Assembly (NCBI RefSeq): GCF_932294415.1
Contig: NC_065544.1
Coordinates: forward strand, 37,628,310-37,692,309
Length of the DNA stretch: 64,000 nt
Source of the DNA: Quercus robur
Taxonomy: Eukaryota > Streptophyta > Magnoliopsida > Fagales > Fagaceae
Direction of reading: 5' to 3'
The notes beneath the pieces are model-generated. The model did not search any database. It was not told the DNA's origin and saw only the letters and a list, made by a program, of their open reading frames with translations. Shown piece by piece: positions 1 through 10,278 of the stretch. Every line of letters starts with the position of its first letter. Within the stretch, counting starts at the first letter, position 1. The position numbers and the translations under genes are program-made.

Positions 1-1130
1 TAAAGTGTAATCTACTGTATAGTTAGAATGGTAAAGTGTATTTTCCCTAACTTTCTTATATTTGGTAGTAACTTTAAATAAATTGAAAAATAATATCCTA
101 ACTTCCTTTATTTAGCTTATCGTGAGATAAAATTGCCTTCCAAAAGTATTTTGTGAAAATATTTCCAATGACTATTTTTTGAAAAACTTTATTATTTTCT
201 TAAATTTGATAGCAACCTTAAATGAGTTGGAAAAAAATATTTTAATTTTCTTTATTTAACTTGTCATGAAATAGAGTTATTTTAAAAAAAAAAAAAAGAA
301 AAAGAAAAAAAATATCTAAAAAATAAGTTATACTTTTTTGGTTAATTTAAAATAATTTTTATTTTGCTCAATTTTTCTAATGCCGCTAACATTAAAAAAC
401 ACGAAAAAACAAAAGTAACTTTCTATGCTCAGAACAAAAGTTCACTTGAGCAGTAGCGCCGTTAAAGGAGAACACTATTAATTTTTTTGGTACACCAGTA
501 ACACCACTGCCAAATTACAGTGAATTCAAATAATGAATGAGTATTTTATTTACCATTGTCTAGTTTTTCCAGCTAAGAAAACTTGATTTTGAATAACCCA
601 CTCGTTATAAAATAAAATAAAATAATTGTTTATACGTAAAAACAGATAAATTCAAACAATTGAAATCATAATTTCCTTTTTCTTTTATTTTAATTTTTTA
701 TCTTTCACCCTTGGAGAAAACAATAAAGAATACAAAATGACTGCTGAGTCCATAGTCCACTTTCCAAAAGAATTTAGATTTAAAAAAAAAAAAATGCCCA
801 ATACTTGTCACAACTATCTACGCGGCAGATTGTGAACGGTGTATTCACATGAGAATGACGAAAAGTTAATCATAACCTATCACGTAAAATAATTATGATA
901 AAAATTGCACCTTTCTGCTTGGTACAGTACTTTCTCGGTTTCTCCCACCTTAAGACTCAACTCAACCCAAACCCACTGTTGTCATCAAAATCTAACAGCT
1001 CACAAAGTCACAAACACAACACACAAAGTCAGAAATCTCCGGACTTAGACCTTGTCATCTGGGTCCCACCACCCCTCACTTCAGATCATACGGCGCAGAT
1101 CTCGTACATCATCTCATTCATAATCACCAT
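1..1130. other. AT-rich upstream intergenic DNA
   Basis: No coding region is supported here. The stretch is AT-rich with short A and T runs. An open frame from 895 to 1437 is low-complexity (Ser/Pro/Leu-rich) and runs through the CT-rich leader-like DNA just before the poly(A)-binding protein gene, so it is treated as chance. The part from about 1000 on probably belongs to that gene's promoter and leader. Confidence 0.6.
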
Positions 1131-1135
1131 CATCA

Positions 1136-1492
1136 TAGGGTTTTCACGAACCTACCCACGTAGTAATACTACATATCCATCTCACCTTCAAAATTCACTG
1201 CCTCTCTTTTCTTATTTTTTCACAGTGCAGTCTCAGCTGCCCCTCTCAAGAAACCGAAGCCTCATTTCCTCTCTCTCTCTTCCTCACGCGCCGCCTTCTG
1301 CGGCGGTCTCCGACCATTTAGTCCCACCCCTCCATACCCTTCCCTCTCCTCACCTTATCGTCAAAAAAACAAAAAAAAAAAAACAAAAATTTATTTGGTC
1401 TTTGAGGTCTTTCGTCGAACACTTTGTGTGCGTCTAAACTTTTTGTATTTTTCCGGCTTCGTTTTTCGTTGTGTGTTTCTTGCTAGGGTTTT
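1136..1492 (+). promoter_or_regulatory. Promoter/leader with two telo-box-like motifs (PABP)
   Basis: The 9-mer TAGGGTTTT occurs at 1136-1144 and again at 1484-1492. It is the reverse of the plant telo-box AAACCCTA, a motif known to be enriched near the starts of translation-machinery genes. The stretch between them is CT-rich, as plant leaders often are (about 1240-1300). The transcription start is not defined, so either motif could be promoter or 5' UTR. Confidence 0.45.
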
Positions 1493-1504
1493 GGTTGCAA
1501 TAAC

Positions 1505-1610
1505 TAGAGGAGAGGGAAGAGAAAAAAGAACAAAAAAATTAAAAAAAATCAAAAAACGATTTTGGAATATTTAATTTGAAAAAAGAAAGAGAAAATACAC
1601 AATTTTGAAA
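1505..1610 (+). promoter_or_regulatory. A-rich 5' UTR, candidate PABP autoregulatory tract
   Basis: The last ~100 bases before the start codon are strongly A-rich, with several A4-A8 runs (for example around 1526-1560 and 1579-1600). Poly(A)-binding proteins are known to bind oligo(A) tracts in their own mRNA leader and repress translation. That function is inferred here from position and composition. Confidence 0.55.
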
Positions 1611-4600
1611 ATGGCACAGGTACAAGCTCCGCCTCAGAATGCGATCCCTGGTGCGAACGGTGCCGGCGGCGCCAACCAGTTCGTGACGACGTCGCTGTAC
1701 GTCGGAGATCTTGAACAGAACGTCACCGATTCGCAGCTGTACGACCTGTTTAACCATCTGGGTCAGGTGGTTTCCGTTAGGGTTTGCAGGGACTTGAGCA
1801 CTCGGCGATCGCTCGGTTATGGCTATGTCAACTATAGCAACCCTCAGGACGGTTAGTATTTGCTTCTAATTTCGAATTTATTGTCAAAAAGTTTCTATTT
1901 TCATATTTGCAATTTGATTTTTTTTTCCAGCTATATTTGATGCTTGTTTGGGTGTTCATTATGCGATTGAAATTTAATTTTTTGAATGGATATTTTAGGA
2001 GTAATTGTAATTTGGGAAATGGGTTTTTGCTTGTTTGCTGAATTTGGATACTTATTTCAAAATTGCGTATGCCATTAAAAAAAAGTCAATTTTAAAGAAC
2101 ATGATGCTCCATTATAGGTTTGTTTTTTTCTTGGGTGTTGGAACTTGCATTACCTTATCTGACTCATTAAATGGAAGAAGAAAAGGCTACTAGTTTGATT
2201 TGGAAGGTTATATAAAAATTGGGGGTGCCATTAAAAAATAGTCAATTTTAAAGAACATGATACTCCATTACAGGTATTTTTTTTTTCTTGGGTGTTGGAA
2301 CTTGCATTTTACCTTATCTGACTTATTAAATGGAAGAAGAAAAGGCAACTATTTGATTAAAATGGGAAGTGAGTGATGTCACTTCATTAAGTAAACAAAA
2401 GTCCACTTCTTTCTTATCAGAGGGGTATTTGCTTTATAAAGCATAAGCATTCTGCTAGCCATCCTTATTGAATTTGGTTAAGATAGAAAGTATTGATTTT
2501 GATTTAAAAAAAAAAAAAAAAACTCAGCTTCAACAACAACCATGGCTTAGTCCCAAATTTGTTGGGATCAAGGATGGATCTCAATAGAGCAATTAGGGTT
2601 GACCGACCACACGTATTCTTTTCTGCCATTCTATTCTATTCGAAGTCATTACATGACCAATCCATCTCAAGTGACTCCCTCATTTTTTCATCAATAGGAG
2701 TCACTCCTATTTTTAAGCGAATTTCCTTATTTTGAATCCTATTCTTTCATGTGTTTCCACTTATCCATCTTAACATTCTCATTTTAGCTACACTCATTTT
2801 ATGAATATGTTGCTTCTTAAGAGCCCAACATTCAGTACTATAAAGCTTATTTTAGTATTATCGTGGTCTTATAAATTTTCCCTTAGACTTAATGAGTATT
2901 CTATGTTCATACAATACTTAATGCTCCTAATGCACTTCTCCACGTCTTCCATTTTTCTCTTATCCCATAATTCACATCCTCTTTGGTTTTGCTCCATCTT
3001 TATGAATTATTGATCAAAAACTCTACTTATCAAAAAAAGAAAAGATAAAAAGATATCAAAACTCTCTCTTTTTTAGTACCTCTTGATCTTTGAGTCTTAC
3101 TTCCCCTTCATCTCTAGTTCCACTTTTACTAAACTTATATTCCATGTAGTGTCTTGCCAAATTTTAAACTTAATCGAAAGCAATTTGGTAAAAGCGTGGG
3201 GCGCACTTAAGTGCAAAGACATCTTAGAGCCTGGGTGCAAGCGCACATTTAAAAAAATATAATATAATAAATATGAAAATAATTATTAATGGGCAATACA
3301 ACAATCAAGTAATCAAATAATCATGTAAGTTGGAATATAGCATTTCATATCATTCTCTTAATCACTTATGCACTTAATGGTTACCAAGAATTAACTTATC
3401 AAAAAAAAAGGTTATCAATTAATATAAGAAGTGCAGATCTCATTATATGTTCAACATCAACTACTAAAGTAACTAAACAATTATCACAAATAAATTAAAT
3501 CGTTCCTTTTTTTATGAATAAACTAGAAGTTTCAGGACATAGCAGTTTTGTAAGTAGCTAACTGAATGAAGTCTTCAATTGGACCTCTAGTAGGACTGCC
3601 TCTTGACTTGCTAAGGTCAGGAATATAGTAATAGATTCAGGTCTTTCTCTTCCCCGAGGGCACTACTTTTTCCAAGTGAATAAGCTGTCTCCCTTCCGTG
3701 TGCTCCTAGCTCGACAAGTTGCTTCCCCACCCGGGCTTTCTTCCTAAATAGAGGACCGGGGTTAAGTTTCGACTTTCTCCCTTGCCTCCATGGTTTCCAT
3801 TTGCTTTGCAGGGGTGCAAGTCCTTGCCTTTGTGCACTTTGGACTAGCCTTGGCGGCAATCTCATTTATTTGTTCCAAAGAGTAATCTCCCCACACAAGG
3901 GGTTATCCATCCTGCTTGAGTGGGCTTAAGTGTATAGTAGCACATATAAAATCGACTTTTATATACCAAATCAACAGTTGATTTCAATAGTGTTAAGTTT
4001 AGATGGCTACAATTTATATTTGGGTCATTTTAATAATAATAAAAAAATTAAAAATTAACAAGTTCAAAAAAGTTCACTTTGAGCTTATTGAAAAAGCTCC
4101 AAAAAGCATGTATTAGGTGCACTTCTTCAAATGTGCCTTGATTTAGAGGCAAAAAGCATTGGGGCTTTGGCGCTTTGCGCTTTATGCTTAAGTGTGCTTA
4201 CCAATACATTCGAAAGCCTTTGAATTCTAGAGTTTCTTGCCAAATTTCAAACTTGGTATTAACTCCACCCTAGTTTCACCCATTAAAAGCTATTTCATAT
4301 GCAAAAAGCATACATAGAGGAACTTGCTCGTGAATTGATTTAGTGAGCTTGTCCATCACTAGTGCAAATAGATATGTACATAATATTGATCCTTGATGCA
4401 AACCTATAGTGATAAGAAACTCACTTGTGATGCCTCCACTTGTAAGCATGCTAATTACAACTCTGTTATACATATCCTTAATCAACTTCACCCCTCCTCT
4501 CCCCACTCCCCCCCCCCCCCCCCCCCCAAAAAAAAAAAAAAAAAATCACTTAACCTCTTTAGGGACCTCTATCATATGCTTTCTTACATGTCGTAATCCA

Positions 4601-7600
4601 TTTTCAATTACTTTCTTCAAAGTTTCCTAGTGTGACTCATTAATTTAATTACAAGGTACTTTGTATTGTTTGAATATTCCATTTGTTCTTGTAAATAGAT
4701 ATTAAAGTACTTCTTGAACTTAATTAAAGAATTTATATATATGGATGTTGATTCAAGTTGAGGGATCAAAAAAAAGGTAGAGGAAGAACAAAAAATAACA
4801 TTAGTAGAATTGGTTAAAATGGACATGTCAATTAAGGAAGTAACAAAGACAACTTGGAATAGAATACATGTGGCTGACCTTGACTAATTTTTTGAGCATC
4901 CATAGCCTACCCCAAATGGGACTAAGGCTTTGTTTTTGTTGTTGTTAAGATATTGATGTAGCTGTTTCTGTAGCTCCTAAGATACTAAAAGTTTGCATTC
5001 ATTCATTGCATTATCAGGGAAATGAAAAACATTTCAATTTTCTGAAATAAAATTGTTTATCAACACTTAGGTTTTATTTTCTTTTTTTAACTTTTCCCTG
5101 TCTTAATTCTGTATAATTAATTAATGCATACAGAGGGTGGGATTCTTAAAATGGGATGTGGGATGCATGATCTGAAGAATCTCAAATCTATGAAAAGATC
5201 TTGACTTGGGAACGAGCAACACAAAATTATTGTTAGCTTGACCTAGTTGCAGAATAGACAACTTGGGAATAAGCAATGCATAAATTTATTGTTAGCTTTG
5301 ATTTTCATTAAAAATCATAGACACTTGAAATTTTTAGATCACAACACAGTTATGTAACTTGCTTGTGCTGGTGGTGTGCTCTAATTAGGCTAACTGAAGA
5401 AGAGAGAGAGGCATCAGTGTTGAAGTAAAACTTTTATGTGATAGAAAGTTAATACGGTTGCCTACCTATTACAGTAATATGATCTATAGTGCCAGAATTA
5501 GTCAGTATTATTCAAAGTCCTTGATTTCTCCTAAACTTGATGCTACACCTAGTACCCATCGTTAAAATTTGATGATGATTCCCTCAAATTTTATACTACC
5601 CCTGAGGTACCTCTCCTAAGCTAATTAACAATAAATCAACTTCCCAAATTAATATATTTTTATCTCAAATTATTGGAACTTGTCTGTCCTTACTGTGCTT
5701 GAAAAATAATTCTTGGTTTCTGTCACATGATTTCTGATTGAGTAATAGCAAAAATAGAAATAGTTGTAGTCATTTCTAACGCAAATGGCTTTTGCAGATG
5801 ATAAATTTAAATTTGTTGAATTTTATTTAATGCGCAGCAAATTAACTGCTTTCCTTAAGAGTACTGAGCCATATAAAGAATGCAGTATCGGACAAAGTTG
5901 TCTCAATATTTATCCAGCTAAGCAAAAGAACTTCTCCATTTTAACTCACTAACTCTGGATTGCAAACTTACACAAAGTTTCTACAATAAAGAATATCATT
6001 TTTTGTCTTCTAGTTCCTTTTAATTTTTATTTACATATCTGTTCAATTGCCTATAGTGTAAGGAAGGGAATTTCAGCAGATAGCTACTGTGATTTCAGAC
6101 TTTGAAAAGTCATCTATGACTAAAATCTATTTCTGTGACACTTACCTATCAAAAAAAGAAAATTTATATTTCTGTGACACTATTGTTAGGAGTTTGAGTT
6201 ACTAATTTCATAGAAGACTTATCACTACACCAATATTCAACAAAAACTTCACCCATATGCGTGTGCTATAGACTATAGTACATCATACTGTTACTTATCA
6301 TAAATATCTAATGACTCCATTGGTTCAATTAATGATTTTATTTCAATGAATCACATGTTTGTCATACACTTATTCTACTTCAGATTTATCTTCCCCCTCC
6401 TTTGTTGGCTCTTTCCAAAACTAGTGGCCCCTCTTGTGATAATACTTACCTTTGATAGATATGAATGATATTACATAGCTTGTGCCATTCCAAATAGGTT
6501 TAAAATGACTTTGTGATTAGGATTATTTCAAGGAATAATAAGCTTGCCATAAGCTTGTTATCCTACACTCAGTTTCTTTTTTTAATCTATCTTGTGGGTA
6601 TACTTCTTGAAACTGAGGCTCGGAATTATTACTAATTCCATTCTATCTTGGTTGGGTTGAACTCTTGACATATGGATTTTGAGGCCACTGATAAATCTCT
6701 CATAATACAAGCTGAGTTATGGTTTCTGGGTCATGTACATAATAACACACACACGCATCAAGCTAAAAAAAGTTATCATTTTAGGCCAATATGTTCCCTT
6801 TTTTTTGATAAGTAGGCCAATATGTTCCCTTGAATGTCTATCCTGTATGCATGTACTTGTTGATATTGAGAAATATAATTTTTTCCCGCTTCTGCACCAC
6901 CTTAGAATTGTCAATCTTACTCTATTCTTATGTCTTTGATTTAATTAATTGCAGCTGCAAGGGCATTGGAACTCCTGAACTTCACTCCCCTGAATGGAAA
7001 GCCCATTAGGATTATGTATTCTCATCGTGACCCTAGTATTCGCAAAAGTGGGGCTGGAAACATTTTTATTAAGGTATTCACATCCAATAACCTGGACTCG
7101 GTTGTGGGCCTCTCCTGTTTTTTAATGATAATTTGGGCCCCTGACGATATTGTTGTTGTTTTATTTACACTGATATCTGGTTGTTTTAAACTTGGCAGAA
7201 TTTGGATAAGGCAATTGACCACAAAGCATTACATGATACATTTTCTGCATTTGGGAACATTCTCTCTTGCAAGGTAGCAACTGACTCCTCTGGCCAGTCA
7301 AAAGGCTATGGATTTGTGCAATTCGATAATGACGAAGCTGCCCAAAAAGCTATAGAGAAGTTGAATGGTATGCTATTGAATGATAAGCAAGTTTTTGTTG
7401 GACCCTTCCTCCGCAAGCAGGAAAGAGAAACTGCCACTGACAAGACAAGATTCAACAATGTTTTTGTAAAGAATCTCTCTGAATTGACAACTGAAGAAGA
7501 TTTGAACAGAATTTTTGGAGAATTTGGAACTCTCACCAGTTTTGTGGTGATGAGGGATGCAGATGGGAAATCTAAGTGCTTTGGTTTTATCAACTTTGAG

Positions 7601-10278
7601 AATGCAGATGATGCCGCTAGGGCCGTAGAGTCTCTTAATGGGAGGAAAGTTGATGATAAGGAGTGGTATGTTGGGAAGGCACAGAAGAAGTCTGAAAGGG
7701 AAGTTGAGTTAAAAATTCGATTTGAACAGAGTATGAAAGAGGCTGCAGACAAATATCAAGGGGCAAACTTGTATGTTAAAAATTTAGATGACAGCATTGG
7801 TGATGATAGACTTAAGGAGCTTTTCTCTCAGTTTGGTTCCATTACTTCATGCAAGGTGTGTAACATCTATTTTTGAAAACCATTTTTCTATTGGCAGGGC
7901 TTTGTAAACCATTTTTCTTGACATGGGTACAGGTTATGCGAGACCCTAATGGAATAAGTAGAGGATCTGGGTTTGTTGCATTCTCTACTCCTGAAGAGGC
8001 ATCTAGAGCTGTAAGTTGATATGTTTGTTTGTATTAATGATGACATTCTCAACATTGTGGTAAATTTACTTATAAAAATACTTCGTTTTTTCATTATTTG
8101 ATAGCTATCGGAGATGAATGGCAAAATGGTTGTGAGCAAACCTTTGTATGTTGCACTTGCACAACGAAAAGAGGATAGAAGAGCTAGGTTGCAGGTATGT
8201 TTTCTTGATGATTTTTTTGAGCCTTTGAACAATTGTAGTGGAACAGGTGTTTCATTCCTGCAGAAGAGCAATCAACATAACTATAATTTTTTGCAGTCAA
8301 GCTGTATCAATTTCTATAGGATCTTCATTTATTTTTCCCTTGAAGGATGCTGACTTAGATTAGAGATTTGGGGCATGGTGGATTTTTCCTTCTCCCTGCA
8401 TTAGTTTTGGTTGAGCTATTTTGGGTCCTCCCTGTATCTATCTTGATGCTTTTAGAGCTGCTATCTGCTTGTGGCTTTGTCCCTTGATTGATATTTGTTA
8501 TTTTAGGACTGGACATGTGTGTTTGTGTGATTGATGGATTACTACCTACTTTACAGGCTCAATTTTCTCAAATGCGGCCAATGGCAATGGCACCTTCAGT
8601 TGCTCCTCGTATGCAAATGTACCCCCCCGGTGGTCCAGGCCTTGGACAACAAATATTCTATGGCCAGGCCCCTCCTGCTATCATTCCTTCCCAGGTAAAC
8701 CACATTCCTGTTTTGTTACACTGAATTTTCTGTTTCACAATTTTCCAAAATTTTTTTTTGCTGCTCTAATTATTTGGTCTTTTGTTATTACAATATTGTA
8801 AAGTAGTGCTGCTTTCTCACCTTCCACTTGTACTTTTTGTCAGCCTGGATTTGGGTATCAGCAGCAACTTGTTCCTGGTATGAGACCTGGTGGGGCTCCA
8901 ATGCCAAATTTCTTTGTGTCAATGCTTCCACAGGGACAGCAAGCGCAGCGCCCTGGTGGCAGGCGTGCTGGGGGTGTGCAGCAAACCCAGCAGCCAGTTC
9001 CACTAATGCAGCAGCAGGTCCATGGAATTCCGTCTGTTTCTCATTTTCACCTGTATTGTCTCTATGTACTCAATCAGTAACAACTTTTATTATGGATTGT
9101 TTGAATGACAGATGCTTCCAAGGGGGCGAGTCTACCGTTATCCTCCTGGGCGTGGCCTGCCTGATGTTCCCATGCCTGCTGTTGGTAGCGGCATGTTTTC
9201 TGTTCCATATGATATGGGTGTTGGGCCGATGCGTGATGCATCACCGCTGTCTCAGCCAATCCCTATAGGGGCTTTGGCTACTGCCCTTGCAAATGCTACT
9301 CCAGAGCAGCAGAGAACGGTAAGTATTAGCCATCCTTTTCTATTTATTTATTTACTGTCTAGGGGGAGGGGGGCTGATCCTCATCAGGTTTGTAAGTTTG
9401 TGCTAATTACAGATTTAGTAATTTTAAGGCTCAATAGTCATACTAAGATGCTTTGGCCATCTATAAATATAAATAGTTTTATTTAATTTTTTCTGGACGC
9501 TCACTGAAATTTGACAATTTTGCAAAAAGTTTCTTGCATGAAAGTGCTTTAGTACCTGTTAAGGGCTTTCACTGGCAAGAATGATGTCTGCCAATTGTGA
9601 GCATCCTTTTCTATTTATTTATTTACTGTCTAGGGGGAGGGGGGCTGATCCTCATCAGGTTTGTAAGTTTGTGCTAATTACAGATTTAGTAATTTTAAGG
9701 CTCAATAGTCATACTAAGATGCTTTGGCCATCTATAAATATAAATAGTTTTATTTAATTTTTTCTGGACGCTCACTGAAATTTGACAATTTTGCAAAAAG
9801 TTTCTTGCATGAAAGTGCTTTAGTACCTGTTAAGGGCTTTCACTGGCAAGAATGATGTCTGCCAATTGTGAGATAAGAGGGCTTCCTCTCTCAAAATAGT
9901 GGTGTGTGCAAGATTAGGGATGGCAGCCATTCCTAGATGATACATATTCCTGAAATGTGTGATCTTAATAGGTTTTGTTTTACAGCTATGTTTATGTTAA
10001 TTTCTGATTCTCACTTCATGATCGAAAATCTGTAGATGCTGGGTGAGAATCTCTATCCACTTGTGGAACAGCTGGAGCCTGACAATGCAGCTAAGGTAAC
10101 TGGTATGCTTCTGGAGATGGATCAGACTGAGGTGTTGCATTTGCTTGAGTCACCAGAAGCTCTGAAAGCAAAGGTGGCCGAGGCTATGGAGGTTTTGAGG
10201 AATGTTCAGCAGCAACAAGCTGGCAATGCAGCTGATCAGTTGGCCTCATTGTCACTTGGTGACAACCTTGTTTCCTAA
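1611..10278 (+). CDS. PABP: Poly(A)-binding protein, cytoplasmic (PAB2/4/8-like)
   Basis: Nine coding exons: 1611-1851, 6955-7073, 7199-7855, 7933-8010, 8105-8194, 8557-8694, 8844-9017, 9112-9318, 10036-10278. They total 1947 nt (648 aa), all in phase; length fits plant PABPs. The protein has four RRMs: RRM1 begins around [23 protein letters not shown]2 at [23 protein letters not shown]3 at [20 protein letters not shown] and RRM4 at [21 protein letters not shown] Pro/Gln/Gly-rich linker follows, then a C-terminal MLLE (PABC) domain with [10 protein letters not shown]. It binds mRNA poly(A) tails in the cytoplasm and links them to eIF4G/eIFiso4G, controlling translation and decay; the MLLE domain binds PAM2 peptides. 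The start is the ATG at 1611 after the A-rich leader. The intron 7 donor (GTCCAT at 9018) is atypical but phase-consistent. The 5.1 kb intron 1 is swollen by LINE remnants. Confidence 0.95.
2071..2360. repeat. Diverged ~156-bp tandem duplication in PABP intron 1
   Basis: The segment beginning GCCATTAAAAAA at 2071 recurs at 2227. Both copies contain the phrases TTTAAAGAACATGAT, CTTGGGTGTTGGAACTTGC and ATGGAAGAAGAAAAGGC. The copies differ by several substitutions and short indels, so this is an older duplication than the one in intron 8. It has no coding content. Confidence 0.8.
2521..4620 (-). mobile_element. RTE-clade LINE remnant, minus strand
   Basis: Minus-strand translation shows degraded RTE-type reverse transcriptase and C-terminal region. 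Near 4600-4560 there is a KAYDR motif; 4506-4276 reads [12 protein letters not shown], then ITIGLHQGS, with the catalytic FADD box decayed to FAYE; 2850-2640 reads [20 protein letters not shown] and [17 protein letters not shown]. The element ends near 2521-2535 in the GTTGTTGTT-type tail typical of plant RTE elements. In-frame stops (for example after GNT in the C-terminal part) show it is dead. It is split by the insertion at 3182-4209. Family assignment rests on remembered motifs. Confidence 0.85.
3182..4209. mobile_element. Nested DNA-transposon insertion, hAT-like (8-bp TSD)
   Basis: The 8-mer TCGAAAGC lies directly before the insertion (3174-3181) and directly after it (4210-4217), as in hAT target duplications. 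Inside each end is a related imperfect inverted sequence: TTGGTAA followed by GCGCACTTAAG on the left, and the complement of CTTAAGTGTGCTTACCAA on the right. Removing it rejoins the flanking LINE reading. No transposase is visible. The centre (about 3580-3900) is more GC-rich than its surroundings and may be captured DNA of unknown source. Confidence 0.6.
4690..4945 (+). mobile_element. RTE-clade LINE 3' end, plus strand
   Basis: Plus-strand reading around 4755-4885 gives LDSS-like sequence then [17 protein letters not shown] and [12 protein letters not shown], resembling the C-terminal tail of plant RTE elements. It is followed by the 3' signature CCCCAAATGGGACTAAGGCTT and a TTTGTTGTTGTT tail ending about 4945. 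It is a second fragment, in the opposite orientation to the larger minus-strand LINE beside it. Confidence 0.75.
6128..6181. mobile_element. Micro retro-insertion with 15-bp target duplication
   Basis: TATTTCTGTGACACT occurs at 6128-6142 and exactly again at 6167-6181. Between them lie only 24 bases, beginning TACCTATCAAAAAAAG. The insert looks like just the 3' tail of a retroelement ending in CTATC/CTTATC plus A's. Confidence 0.75.
6783..6831. mobile_element. Micro retro-insertion with 18-bp target duplication
   Basis: AGGCCAATATGTTCCCTT is repeated perfectly at 6783-6800 and 6814-6831. The 13 bases between them are TTTTTTGATAAGT, which on the minus strand reads ACTTATCAAAAAA. An 18-bp perfect duplication around a poly(A)-ended insert is the signature of target-primed reverse transcription; the inserted element is truncated to almost nothing. 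Confidence 0.8.
9331..9872. repeat. Perfect 271-bp tandem duplication in PABP intron 8
   Basis: The 271-bp unit starting CATCCTTTTCTATTTATTTA at 9331-9601 is followed directly by a second copy at 9602-9872. No difference was found by eye. It lies wholly inside intron 8, 12 bases after the donor site, and leaves the acceptor at 10035 untouched. It is either a very recent duplication or an assembly artefact. Confidence 0.9.

Noticed and set aside
895-1437. 180-codon plus-strand open frame before the PABP gene
   Set aside because: Low-complexity Ser/Pro/Leu content over CT-rich leader DNA, no motif, and it overlaps the likely PABP promoter and 5' UTR.
4495-4545. C18/A17 tract as a functional element
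   Set aside because: Looks like a simple low-complexity run inside the dead LINE; no structure or flanking duplication.
7306-7752. 148-codon minus frame
   Set aside because: Mirror of PABP exon 3, whose RRM2 and RRM3 coding is certain.
9018-9111. Alternative donors for PABP intron 7
   Set aside because: GTCCAT at 9018 is weak, but it alone keeps frame into the conserved MLPRGR block; other GTs nearby would shift phase.
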